Counted from the stretch's first letter, positions 1 to 8,139 are shown. The stretch is DNA of 35,305 nucleotides from Erysipelotrichaceae bacterium (GCA_030694975.1 JAUYTU010000002.1:1-35305); one strand, 5' to 3'. The notes: generated from the sequence alone by a model not told the origin. Program-made: numbers and translations.

Positions 1-124
1 AGGAGAAATTAACTATTATAAATCAAGAGAAAAATGAGATAAAACGAAAAGAATAATTCTATCCATGACAAAATCCAGTCAGTTCGACTGCTTTGTCGAT
101 TGCGTAATCCCGGATTTCAAAACG

Positions 125-1300
125 CTACCTCATTTTGGAAAGATCGAAATTACAGTTATTTTTTTCGAGATGAAAGATGATTCTAACCAAGCGTTTTGCT
201 ACATGAGAGAGCGCAACACGATGGTGTTTGCCTTCATTGCGTTTCTTAAGATAAAAATCGTAAAGAACCGGGTTATGAATAAGCAAAGACACGGCAACAT
301 TCATGAGTGCTTGTCGAAGATAAGGAGAGCCATATTTAACCATGTACCCCTTAGTTTCAACGCTACCGGACTGATGCCGTGAAGGTTCGAGACCTGCGAA
401 GGCCAAAAGTTGATCCGCTGAATCGAATCGTTCGAAAGGAGCATATTCGGCGAAAATACAGGCTGCGGATTGAATGCCAATCCCCTTGATTGAGTGGATG
501 TGGGTGTGAACTTGAAGGAATTCATCCGTAATACAGTTCTCAACGGTTTCAACTTGAGTTTGAGCAAAATGATAAGCATCCAAAGCGAGTTGTAATTGAA
601 GAGTCAGGATAGAATCCTCGAAACCAACCGTGTTTTTGGCTAATTGCTTGAGCTCAATAAATTTCGCATAGGATAAGGTCCTTCTAAGCTGCGAACTAAT
701 CTTTGTGTAAGACTCTTGGTTCATGCGTGCCATCTTCGATGGGGTTCCATAGTGATCCAGAAAATACATACAGGTCTTAGAAGTCAGAGAGTTTTTAAAA
801 AAAGGCTTGAATTCAGGGAATATCCGGTCAAGAACGTTTGTGAGTGTAACCAATTGAAGCGAACGATGCTTCACGAGCGAATCACGGGACCGGGTTAGTG
901 ATTTTAGATTCTTAATGTGATAGGATTTGTTTGGATAGGGTTTGAACTCCACGGAAGCTGTATACCCGGCAAGGCGTTTGGCATCTACTTTGTCGGTCTT
1001 GGTTTTACGAAGTGTGGTAGCTTGAGAGAACCGTTTGACCAACATTGGATTGAATTCCATGAATGAAAATCCATGAGATTCAAGAAAGACCTTGAGATTC
1101 ATGCCGTAGTGGCCCGTCGCTTCAAACCCTATCCTTATTGCTTGAGCAAGTTCGAGCTGGCTGAGAACCTCGAGTAAGAATGTGAATCCTGATCGATCGT
1201 TGGCGAACGAAAAGGAATCGCGGATGACCTCACCATGATGATCCATGATGAAGCAGTCGTGTTTGCGTTTGGCAATATCAATGCCAACAAAATATGTCAT
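125..1300 (-). CDS. IS110-family transposase (DEDD)
   Basis: Recombinase that moves an IS110-type insertion sequence. The N-terminal RuvC-like domain shows the four acidic residues at the expected spacing: D8 in VGIDIAK, E60 in GFEATGHYG, then D103 and D106 in KTDKVDAKRLA. The C-terminal half holds the Transposase_20 region (IKGIGIQSAA, then FAGLEPSRHQSGS, then GSPYLRQALMNVA), which carries the nucleophilic serine in this family. At 391 aa the gene looks complete. I chose the ATG at 1300, not an in-frame one 14 codons upstream, because a GGAGGTG ribosome binding site sits just before it and the family begins at MxxxVGIDI. The exact IS ends cannot be fixed because IS110 elements lack long terminal inverted repeats. 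Confidence 0.93.
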   Translation of the reverse strand: MTYFVGIDIAKRKHDCFIMDHHGEVIRDSFSFANDRSGFTFLLEVLSQLELAQAIRIGFEATGHYGMNLKVFLESHGFSFMEFNPMLVKRFSQATTLRKTKTDKVDAKRLAGYTASVEFKPYPNKSYHIKNLKSLTRSRDSLVKHRSLQLVTLTNVLDRIFPEFKPFFKNSLTSKTCMYFLDHYGTPSKMARMNQESYTKISSQLRRTLSYAKFIELKQLAKNTVGFEDSILTLQLQLALDAYHFAQTQVETVENCITDEFLQVHTHIHSIKGIGIQSAACIFAEYAPFERFDSADQLLAFAGLEPSRHQSGSVETKGYMVKYGSPYLRQALMNVAVSLLIHNPVLYDFYLKKRNEGKHHRVALSHVAKRLVRIIFHLEKNNCNFDLSKMR

Positions 1301-1540
1301 GCGACACCTCCGAAAGTAGTGCACTGTTTGTTTAAACCACAACGTGTTCTCTTGATGTCATTTCGCTGTTTATCAAACGTCAAGCGTTCATCAACTTTAT
1401 CAACATTTAAAAAGAACTGTGGTAGGCATTTCTCCTCAACAGTCAAGCTGTACAAATGAAACACAAATCCACAGTGCATAGTTTAAGCATAACGCATTGG
1501 CCGTGCAGTATGCTCAAAAAAGATTAGGCTAGAAAGGAAT
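1301..1540 (-). ncRNA. Candidate IS110 bridge RNA / left-end noncoding region
   Basis: This roughly 240-base gene-free stretch lies upstream of the transposase, between it and the ROK kinase promoter. In IS110-group elements the noncoding segment 5' of the transposase encodes the bridge RNA that pairs with donor and target DNA. I see an 8-base inverted repeat, TGCACTGT at 1320-1327 against ACAGTGCA at 1471-1478, which could close a structured RNA. I could not define the loops or the element end. The call rests on family knowledge and position, not on a recognised fold. Confidence 0.4.
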
Positions 1541-1569
1541 TTATCAATTTACTAACCTAAATTGATAAT
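1541..1569 (+). promoter_or_regulatory. Promoter for ROK kinase operon with overlapping 10-bp inverted repeat
   Basis: TTATCA at 1541-1546 and GATAAT at 1564-1569 are spaced by 17 bases. The ATG follows the -10 by nine bases and no ribosome binding site is visible, so the transcript may be leaderless. TTATCAATTT (1541-1550) and AAATTGATAA (1559-1568) form a perfect inverted repeat with an 8-base spacer covering both promoter elements. That is the layout of a repressor operator. Confidence 0.5.
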
Positions 1570-1578
1570 ACGAACCCT

Positions 1579-2478
1579 ATGAAAAAATATATCGGTATCG
1601 ATTTAGGCGGTACAAACGTTCGTGTCGCCAAAGTTACGGCTGATGGTGAGATATTGGCTGAAGTAAAGAGCCCATCCTACGCACAGGATGGTCCTAGCAA
1701 AGTCATGGAGAATCTCATTCGCTGTATTAAGGAGATTGATGGTTGGCAGGATTGTGCCGGGATTGGTGTGGGTGTTCCCGGACCGGTCGATACCGGCAGA
1801 GGTGAAATGCTGATGGCCACCAATTTACCGGGTTTCGTGCATTTCCCTCTGGCAAAAACCTTAGAAGATGAGTTTGATCTTCCGACCTTTGTTGATAATG
1901 ATGCCAATGTTGCCGGTTTAGCCGAAGCACTGGTCGGAGCGGGTAAGGGATTGCCGATTGTTTACTACGTCACCCATTCTACCGGGATTGGCGGTGCACT
2001 GATCGTTGATGGTAAGGTTGTTTCCGGTAAACATGGTCATGCCGGGGAAATCGGAAATATCATCATTGACAGGGCTCGCAAGAAATACAATCATTTGAAT
2101 GTCGGTGCGGTAGAAAATGAAGTTTCCGGAACAGCCCTGATTCGTATCGCGAAGGAAATTGTGGATGAAAACATTACTTCTGCCGGAGAATTGTTTGCTT
2201 TGGCGAAATCCGGTAGTCCGCAAGCGCTGGATATCGTTGACACGATGGCCTTCGATTTTGCGATGATGTTCTCGGCGATTGCCCATGTGTGTGATCCCTT
2301 TGCCTTTATCGTCGGTGGTGGTGTTATGAAGTCCAAAGATTTGTATTTTGATAAAATGATTGAGTATTACAAACAACATGTTCATACCGGTATGCGTACG
2401 GTGGAGTTTAAACCGGCCATGTTGGCAGAACCAGGATTGATCGGTGCGGCCATGTTGCCTGTATCGTTTGGAAAGTAG
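1579..2478 (+). CDS. ROK-family sugar kinase
   Basis: ATP-dependent cytosolic sugar kinase of the ROK family (glucokinase, fructokinase or N-acyl-hexosamine kinase). The N-terminus has the phosphate-1 loop GIDLGGTNVRV; then come GVGVPGPVD, the catalytic-base segment FVDNDANVAGLAEA and the glycine-rich STGIGGALI. The HAGEIGN segment is present, but the usual CxCGxxGCxE zinc motif after it is absent, with no cysteines there. Length (299 aa) is normal. The M29 peptidase gene follows 6 bases later, so the two are probably cotranscribed. The sugar cannot be told from sequence alone. Confidence 0.88.
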   Translation: MKKYIGIDLGGTNVRVAKVTADGEILAEVKSPSYAQDGPSKVMENLIRCIKEIDGWQDCAGIGVGVPGPVDTGRGEMLMATNLPGFVHFPLAKTLEDEFDLPTFVDNDANVAGLAEALVGAGKGLPIVYYVTHSTGIGGALIVDGKVVSGKHGHAGEIGNIIIDRARKKYNHLNVGAVENEVSGTALIRIAKEIVDENITSAGELFALAKSGSPQALDIVDTMAFDFAMMFSAIAHVCDPFAFIVGGGVMKSKDLYFDKMIEYYKQHVHTGMRTVEFKPAMLAEPGLIGAAMLPVSFGK

Positions 2479-2484
2479 GAAAAA

Positions 2485-3714
2485 ATGATTGAAAAATTAA
2501 GGAAGTATGCGCAGTTGGCGGTTTGTACGGGAGTCAATGTGCAAAAAGGGCAAACCCTGGTCATTCAAACCACAACCGACTGCCGCGAGTTTGCGCGTTT
2601 ATGTGTAGAAGAGGCCTATAAAGCCGGAGCCGGTTATGTATTTATGCGTTGGAATGATGATCCGATCAGTAAAATCACATACACCTATGCCGATGTGGAG
2701 CGTTTAGAAAAAATTCCGACATGGTTGGTCGATCAGTATCAAAGTTTTATGAACGAAGGTGCCTGTGCACTCAGTATCTATGCACCGACCCCCGGATTGT
2801 TGGCGGATATCGATCCGATGAAAATCCAACGGGTTTCCATCGCATCACAAAAAGCATTGAAAAGCTATCGTGAGTATATGATGGGTAACAAAGCGCAGTG
2901 GTCGTTGGTTTCGGTTCCGACCGTGGCTTGGGCGAAGAAAGTATTTCCTTTGTTGAGTGAAGACGAAGCTGTCGAAAAACTTTGGGAAGCGATATTTGCG
3001 GCCGTGCGCGTCGATGAAGCGAATGATGCGGTGGCTGATTGGGCTGCACACAATGCCCGTTTGGCCGGATATAACAAAAAATTGAATGATTTGAATTTCA
3101 AATCATTGCACTTCAAAAATGATTTGGGTACTGATTTGGTGGTCGAGCTTGTCGAACATCATCATTGGGCCGGTGGCGCTGAAGTCGGTCAAAACGGGGT
3201 CGTTTTCAATCCGAACATTCCAACCGAAGAAGCTTTTACGATGCCTAAGAAAACCGGTGTCAACGGGACTGTCGTATCAACAAAACCATTAAATTATCAA
3301 GGTCGATTGGTTGAAAACTTTAAGTTAACCTTTAAGGGTGGAGCTGTTGTTGATTTCAGTGCCGAAAAAGAAGAGGCAGCACTAAAGAATCTGTTGAATG
3401 TTGATGAGGGTAGTAAATATTTGGGTGAAGTTGCCCTTATTTCGCATAATTCGCCGATATCGAACAGCGGTGTGCTTTTCTTAAATACCTTGTTTGATGA
3501 AAATGCTTCCTGTCACTTGGCATTGGGTCGGGCCTATCCGATGAATGTTGAAGGTGGCAATGATATGAATGAAGAAGAGTTATTGGCGGCCGGAGCAAAT
3601 ATGTCGATGGAACATGTTGACTTCATGTTTGGCAGTGCAGACATGAAAATTGTCGGTACCGGTTTTGACGGAAGTGAAGTTGTCGTATTTGATCAAGGGA
3701 ATTTTGTAATTTAA
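2485..3714 (+). CDS. M29-family aminopeptidase
   Basis: Cytosolic two-metal aminopeptidase of family M29 (AmpS/PepS/aminopeptidase T type) that removes N-terminal residues from peptides. The 409-aa length is typical. The C-terminal half carries the family's metal-ligand segments: NIPTEEAFTMPKK, DEGSKYLGEVALI, the histidine in CHLALGRAYP, and HVDFMFGSADMKI near the end. The N-terminal half (EKLRKYAQLAVCTGVNVQKGQ) fits the family start. It follows the ROK kinase by 6 bases with no separate promoter seen. No intrinsic terminator is visible before the next promoter. Confidence 0.9.
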   Translation: MIEKLRKYAQLAVCTGVNVQKGQTLVIQTTTDCREFARLCVEEAYKAGAGYVFMRWNDDPISKITYTYADVERLEKIPTWLVDQYQSFMNEGACALSIYAPTPGLLADIDPMKIQRVSIASQKALKSYREYMMGNKAQWSLVSVPTVAWAKKVFPLLSEDEAVEKLWEAIFAAVRVDEANDAVADWAAHNARLAGYNKKLNDLNFKSLHFKNDLGTDLVVELVEHHHWAGGAEVGQNGVVFNPNIPTEEAFTMPKKTGVNGTVVSTKPLNYQGRLVENFKLTFKGGAVVDFSAEKEEAALKNLLNVDEGSKYLGEVALISHNSPISNSGVLFLNTLFDENASCHLALGRAYPMNVEGGNDMNEEELLAAGANMSMEHVDFMFGSADMKIVGTGFDGSEVVVFDQGNFVI

Positions 3715-3724
3715 GTTAATGTTA

Positions 3725-3753
3725 TTGACAAATGTCGAACTTATTTGTATAAC
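3725..3753 (+). promoter_or_regulatory. Promoter of thrS T-box leader
   Basis: A perfect -35 TTGACA (3725-3730), a 17-base spacer and TATAAC (3748-3753) predict transcription starting near 3760, just ahead of the T-box leader. Confidence 0.7.
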
Positions 3754-3757
3754 TAAA

Positions 3758-3965
3758 GAGTAAATACGATGAAGAGGACAACAACATACATTTCTGATAA
3801 GAGAGGGAAGCGGTCGGTGAAAGCTTTCTGATGAATGTACTGTTTACCGCCTTGGAGTAGGTTTTTAGAAAAAAACCCGTTTTCCGCGTTAAGGAATTAA
3901 GAGCACAGCAATGTGAACTAAGGTGGTACCGCGAGACTCTCGTCCTTTGGATGAGAGTCTTTTTA
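3758..3965 (+). promoter_or_regulatory. T-box riboswitch, threonine-specific
   Basis: Leader that senses uncharged tRNA-Thr and permits thrS transcription when charging is low. The conserved T-box AAGGTGGTACCGCG is at 3920-3933. The terminator hairpin pairs 3934-3945 with about 3949-3960, followed by a T run. The 3' side of Stem I reads TTTACCGCCTTGGAGTAG, placing the specifier codon ACC (Thr) at 3846-3848 followed by a purine. The TGGT bulge (3924-3927) would pair with a tRNA ending ACCA, implying discriminator base A. A Stem III-like hairpin lies around 3859-3880. Confidence 0.95.
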
Positions 3966-3987
3966 TTACAATAAGGAGCGTGAAGGT

Positions 3988-5724
3988 ATGATCAATATTA
4001 AAGAAAATGAACGTTTAAACGTCATGAACCACTCATGTGCCCACTTAATGGCTCATGCAGTGAAGAATTTGTATCCCCAAGCGATGTTTTGGGTCGGACC
4101 GGTCATTACCGATGGTTTTTACTATGACATTGATTTAAGCGGTGATGCCATTCGTGAAGAGGACTTGCCGAAAATCGAGGCTGAAATGAAAAAACTTTCG
4201 AAAGACGGGAAGCGGATCGTTCGGGTGGAAGTCAGTAAAGTCGAAGCGTTGGACATGTTTAAGGATGACAAGTACAAAATCGATTTGATCTCTCAGATGA
4301 ATGAGGATGACACCATCATCTCTGTTTACAAGCAAGGTGATTGGATGGATCTTTGTCGCGGACCGCATGTCGAATCTTTAAAAGAGCTGAAGAATTTTAA
4401 GTTGCTCAAGGTTTCCGGTGCGTACTGGAAAGGGGATTCGGACAACGAGATGTTACAGCGGATTTACGGTGTCTGCTTTGAATCCAAAGAAGAACTCGAT
4501 GAGCATTTGCGTTTGATTGAAGAAGCGAAAAAACGTGATCATAAAAAACTCGGTAAAGAACTCGAACTGTTTATGATCAGTGAATATGGACCGGGATTTC
4601 CGTTCTGGCTACCCAATGGCATGACGTTGCGTCATCTGTTGGAAAATTTCTGGTGGAAAGAACATGTCAAAGAAGGTTATCAGTTTATTCAGACACCGAT
4701 CATGCTGTCCCAAGAACTGTGGCAGATTTCAGGTCACTGGGAGAACTATCGTGAGAACATGTACACTTCGACGTTGGATGAGCGTACTTTTGCCATTAAA
4801 CCGATGAATTGTCCGGGTGGCTTGCTTGTTTATAAAAATTCATTGCATTCCTATAAAGATTTACCATTACGAGTCGGTGAGTTGGGATTGGTTCATCGCC
4901 ATGAAGCTTCCGGAGCTTTAAACGGTTTGTTTAGAGTGCGTAACTTTACTCAAGATGATGCTCATATCTTTATGACGGAAGATCAGATCGAGAGTGAAGT
5001 TGTCCGACTGATTAACTTCATCGATCGGATTTACAAAGTATTTGGCTTAACGTATTCAATCGAACTATCAACGCGTCCGGAAAAGAAGTATATCGGTGAA
5101 ATCGAGGTCTGGGATCGCAGCGAAGCAGCCTTGGAAAAGGCTTGTCACTCAGCCGGGAAAGCATGCAAGATCAATCCGGGCGATGGCGCTTTCTACGGGC
5201 CGAAGCTTGACTTCCATATTCGCGATTCTTTAGGAAGAGTATGGCAGTGCGGTACGATTCAATTGGATATGAACTTGCCGGAACGATTTGATTTGACATA
5301 TATTGCACCGGATGGCACTAAAAAGCGTCCGATCATGTTGCATAGAGTTATTTACGGTTCGGTTGAGCGGTTTATCGGTATCTTGATTGAGCACTATGGC
5401 GGGGCATTTCCGATGTGGTTGGCTCCGGTTCAAGCGGTGATTGTTCCTGTTAATCCGGATTTACACAATGAAGCCTCTTATGCGTTGGCGAAGCGTTTGG
5501 AAGAGTTGGAAATTCGGGTCAAAGTCGATGATCGCAATGAGAAACTCGGCTATCGCATTCGGGAAGCCCAAATCACCAAAATTCCGGTGCAGTTGGTGTT
5601 GGGTGATGGTGAAGTGGCTAACAACAGTATCAATATCCGTCGTTATGGACAACAAAACAGTGAGACACTGCCGGTGGATGAATTCATCGCTAAGTTGCTG
5701 TTGGAAATCGGCGAAAAGAGTTAA
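3988..5724 (+). CDS. thrS: Threonyl-tRNA synthetase lacking the TGS domain
   Basis: Charges tRNA-Thr. The protein begins directly in the editing (SAD) domain: HSCAH gives H15 and H19, and the second half of the editing site is C123-RGP-H127. The class II core follows, with zinc ligands in MNCPGG, DDAHIF and LHRVIYGS, motif 2 around FRVRNFTQDD and motif 3 GSVERFIGI. The C-terminal anticodon-binding domain (APVQAVIVPVN onwards) is intact. At 578 aa it is about 60 residues shorter than usual because the N-terminal TGS domain is missing. The leader and the AAGGAG site 9 bases before this ATG leave no room for one. Controlled by the T-box upstream. Confidence 0.97.
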   Translation: MINIKENERLNVMNHSCAHLMAHAVKNLYPQAMFWVGPVITDGFYYDIDLSGDAIREEDLPKIEAEMKKLSKDGKRIVRVEVSKVEALDMFKDDKYKIDLISQMNEDDTIISVYKQGDWMDLCRGPHVESLKELKNFKLLKVSGAYWKGDSDNEMLQRIYGVCFESKEELDEHLRLIEEAKKRDHKKLGKELELFMISEYGPGFPFWLPNGMTLRHLLENFWWKEHVKEGYQFIQTPIMLSQELWQISGHWENYRENMYTSTLDERTFAIKPMNCPGGLLVYKNSLHSYKDLPLRVGELGLVHRHEASGALNGLFRVRNFTQDDAHIFMTEDQIESEVVRLINFIDRIYKVFGLTYSIELSTRPEKKYIGEIEVWDRSEAALEKACHSAGKACKINPGDGAFYGPKLDFHIRDSLGRVWQCGTIQLDMNLPERFDLTYIAPDGTKKRPIMLHRVIYGSVERFIGILIEHYGGAFPMWLAPVQAVIVPVNPDLHNEASYALAKRLEELEIRVKVDDRNEKLGYRIREAQITKIPVQLVLGDGEVANNSINIRRYGQQNSETLPVDEFIAKLLLEIGEKS

Positions 5725-5727
5725 TTG

Positions 5728-5755
5728 AAGAGCAAGGAAAACTTGCTCTTTTTTT
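5728..5755 (+). terminator. Rho-independent terminator of thrS
   Basis: AAGAGCAAG and CTTGCTCTT form a perfect 9-bp stem around a GAAAA loop, followed by five further T, four bases after the thrS stop. Confidence 0.92.
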
Positions 5756-5821
5756 GTCGAATTTTGTCGGAAAAGATGAAAGTAAGTTCATGAAATGTTT
5801 CACAAAATCGTTTAAATCATG

Positions 5822-5850
5822 TGAACAAACTATCATGCTTATGCTATAAT
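5822..5850 (+). promoter_or_regulatory. Promoter of the ABC transporter-hydrogenase operon
   Basis: A perfect extended -10, TGCTATAAT (5842-5850), with a weaker -35 TGAACA (5822-5827) at 17-base spacing. No terminator is visible between here and 15607, so it may drive the whole hydrogenase operon. Confidence 0.7.
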
Positions 5851-5889
5851 AGTTGAGTCAGATGAATACTGATTGAAAAAGGATGGACT

Positions 5890-6804
5890 ATGAAAATAAA
5901 AATCATGTTGTTTTTATTGTTAACGTTGTTAATCACAGGTTGTACCGTAAAAGAAGAAACCAAATTAAGTATCCTGGTTCCAATGGGAGCACCGTCCATT
6001 GCGGTGATACCTATTTTAAAAGACGATGTACACTCAATCAATCTTGTCAGCGGAACTGATCCACTCCAAGCTGCTTTGATCAGTCCAAATCCACAGTATG
6101 ATATCATCATCGCTCCGGTAAACTTAGGAGCAACGTTAATCAGTAAAAATTCATCGCAGTATCGCCTTTGGGGTGTTGTCACTTGGGGTAACTTGTATAT
6201 CGTGGGGGAAAATGAAAGTGTTTTAAAGGAAGAGGGGATCTTGGCATTGTTTGGGGAAAATGCGGTCCCTCAGAAGATTTTTGATTCTGTTAAAAGTAAA
6301 ATCGAATTGACGTTAACGCCGGCCTATTTTCCATCGGTCAATGATGCTCAAGCGCAACTTTTGACGCAAAAAGTGCGTGCTGCGATGTTGGCACAGCCAC
6401 TTGCGGCTGCGACCATTGCGAAAGCAAAAGAGAGTGGTAAGGATCTGAAAATCATTGCTAATCTTCAGGATCTATGGAAAGAGTCAACCGGTACTGAAAA
6501 TTATCCGCAGGCTGCGATTTTCGTGCTTGAGAGTTCGTACAAGAGTGATAAAATTGCGATTGAGAATACAATTGAGTTAATGAAATCGTATGTGGATACT
6601 TCTTGGACACAGAGTTCAACCTTGGAAGCGGACATCGTTGAACTGACTGCGGAAAAACTGGGTTTGCCAAGTGCAAAGCTGGTTGCAGGTGTTTTTAAAG
6701 GTATGAATGTAAAGATTCAGCCGGCACTTGAGGTCGAATCGGAACTTACAGCATTCTTGAAGCTATTTGGCTTAACAAATATTCGTGAACTAATTATCAA
6801 CTAG
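5890..6804 (+). CDS. ABC transporter substrate-binding lipoprotein
   Basis: Extracellular solute-binding protein anchored by lipid. A short hydrophobic signal peptide ends in the lipobox ITGC with C18 as the predicted lipidated residue. The rest resembles the NitT/TauA/SsuA class: a two-lobed binder with YDIIIAPVNLGATLI in the first lobe and an AAMLAQPLAAATIAKAKE segment. Length is 304 aa. The permease of the same class follows 49 bases downstream, so they should form one importer. The substrate is unknown; this class takes up nitrate, sulfonates, thiamine precursors and other small molecules. Cotranscription with the hydrogenase operon hints at a link to redox metabolism or cofactor supply, which is inference. 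Confidence 0.8.
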   Translation: MKIKIMLFLLLTLLITGCTVKEETKLSILVPMGAPSIAVIPILKDDVHSINLVSGTDPLQAALISPNPQYDIIIAPVNLGATLISKNSSQYRLWGVVTWGNLYIVGENESVLKEEGILALFGENAVPQKIFDSVKSKIELTLTPAYFPSVNDAQAQLLTQKVRAAMLAQPLAAATIAKAKESGKDLKIIANLQDLWKESTGTENYPQAAIFVLESSYKSDKIAIENTIELMKSYVDTSWTQSSTLEADIVELTAEKLGLPSAKLVAGVFKGMNVKIQPALEVESELTAFLKLFGLTNIRELIIN

Positions 6805-6806
6805 TG

Positions 6807-6815
6807 TGATATAAT
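6807..6815 (+). promoter_or_regulatory. Possible secondary extended -10
   Basis: TGATATAAT matches an extended -10 element just after the lipoprotein stop, but no good -35 precedes it. It could give extra transcription of the permease and hydrogenase genes. Confidence 0.3.
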
Positions 6816-6853
6816 TTTACTGTAGTAGTTTACATATTATAAGGGGTGATGGA

Positions 6854-7591
6854 ATGAAGAAAAGACGACTGATAACGGTTGTCATCCTGGCGTTGACATG
6901 GTGGTTTGCGGCCAACTCAATTGCTAATAATATTCTGCTTCCATATCCATGGGATGTTGCTTTGACGATGTTTGCGCAATTACAGCAAACGGATTTCTAT
7001 ATGAGTGTTCTGCATACGTTGTCTCGACTGTTTCAAGGGTTAACACTGGCTATGTTCCTTGGAGTTTTGTTGGGATATGTCTGCGCGTTGAGAAATAAAA
7101 TAGATGATTACTTTATGCCCGTGATTACTGCGATGAAAACGATTCCGAATATCTCGTTTATCATTATTGCCTTGATTTGGTTGGGTAGTGAGAAAAGTGT
7201 TCTGTTAATTACGTTTCTGATACTGTTTCCGATATTCTTTGAAGCAGCGAAGATGGGTGTGACATCCGTTGATCAGCGTCTTCTTGATGTGTTGGCCATG
7301 TATCCGGAGACAAGGGCGAATAAGTTCAAAAACGTGTATGGACCCAACATGCTGCCGTATGTACTTTCTTCTTTAAAAGCTGGGGTTTCCTTGGGTTTCA
7401 AGGTTGCCATCATGTCGGAAGTATTGGGTCAGGTTCAGGTTGGAATCGGTAAGTCCATGTTTCTTGGTAAACTTTATCTTGATACTACATCCATCTTTGC
7501 GTGGACCGTGTGGATCATCCTGATTGGGTACAGTTTCGATGTTTTATTGGATATGGGAATTAAAATCATTCGTAAAAAGTTTGATTTTTAA
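6854..7591 (+). CDS. ABC transporter permease (TauC/SsuC type)
   Basis: Membrane subunit of a BPD_transp_1-family importer, 245 aa. Hydrophobic segments lie near residues 5-22, 52-78, 93-125, 175-200 and 210-235. The cytoplasmic EAA-like loop is FFEAAKMGVTSVDQRLLDVLAMYP, in two parts separated by the usual glycine. It partners the lipoprotein upstream. The ATPase that should energise it is not in this window; the next gene, 23 bases later, is hndA. The ATPase must be encoded elsewhere or shared. Start chosen from the AAGGGGTGATGG site directly upstream. Confidence 0.85.
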   Translation: MKKRRLITVVILALTWWFAANSIANNILLPYPWDVALTMFAQLQQTDFYMSVLHTLSRLFQGLTLAMFLGVLLGYVCALRNKIDDYFMPVITAMKTIPNISFIIIALIWLGSEKSVLLITFLILFPIFFEAAKMGVTSVDQRLLDVLAMYPETRANKFKNVYGPNMLPYVLSSLKAGVSLGFKVAIMSEVLGQVQVGIGKSMFLGKLYLDTTSIFAWTVWIILIGYSFDVLLDMGIKIIRKKFDF

Positions 7592-7614
7592 TAAATTAGA
7601 AGGAGGTGAAAGAT

Positions 7615-8139
7615 ATGGAGCGATTAAATCAGAAAGCATTGGATACCATTACCGATATCGTTGCCCGTCATAACGGTCGTTTAGGACCGGTCAAACTGAT
7701 GTTGCACGATGTTCAGCACGAATTGGGGTATATTCCTTTTGAAGCGATGGAAAAGATTTCGCAAGCCACCGGAGCATCGGTTGCGGAAGTTTATGGAGTC
7801 GTAACTTTTTATACCCAATTTACCCTCGAGCCGAAAGGTAAGCATGTTATCAACATTTGTATGGGTACGGCTTGCTATGTAAAAGGTGCACAAGAACTGT
7901 TGAACCGCGTCGTCGAACTGACGAAAGCACCGGTCAACGGAACCAGTGAAGACAAAGTGTTTTCCGTGGATGCAACCCGTTGTTTAGGAGCCTGCGGTTT
8001 AGCGCCGGTTGCGATCATTGACGGTCGTGTTTACGGTAATGCCACACAATCAAAAATGGTAGAAGAGTTCATCCGGTTTGTTGTCGAGCAAGAAACCAAA
8101 ACCAAACGTGAAGAGCGTTTAAGCGAGGTGGTGTCATGA
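7615..8139 (+). CDS. hndA: NAD(P)-dependent hydrogenase subunit HndA (NuoE-like, [2Fe-2S])
   Basis: Thioredoxin-fold [2Fe-2S] subunit that relays electrons in the multimeric hydrogenase, related to the 24-kDa subunit of complex I. Cluster ligands are C82 and C87 (CMGTAC) and C123 and C127 (CLGAC). The N-terminal helical part (LMLHDVQHELGYIP, then VYGVVTFYTQF) is typical. I chose ATG 7615 over an in-frame GTG at 7606, because that GTG overlaps the AGGAGGTG ribosome binding site. The next gene overlaps by ATGA. Its partner subunits hndB, hndC and hndD lie 3.5 kb downstream beyond six accessory genes, an unusual split. Confidence 0.93.
   Translation: MERLNQKALDTITDIVARHNGRLGPVKLMLHDVQHELGYIPFEAMEKISQATGASVAEVYGVVTFYTQFTLEPKGKHVINICMGTACYVKGAQELLNRVVELTKAPVNGTSEDKVFSVDATRCLGACGLAPVAIIDGRVYGNATQSKMVEEFIRFVVEQETKTKREERLSEVVS

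Noticed and set aside
65-382. Plus-strand open frame opposite the IS110 transposase
   Set aside because: It overlaps the well-supported transposase on the other strand, has no ribosome binding site and no recognisable protein features.
1918-2385. Long minus-strand frame inside the ROK kinase gene
   Set aside because: Antisense shadow; the kinase has full family motifs and the antisense product has none.
7606-7614. GTG start for hndA three codons upstream
   Set aside because: The GTG overlaps the AGGAGGTG ribosome binding site, which is correctly spaced for ATG 7615.
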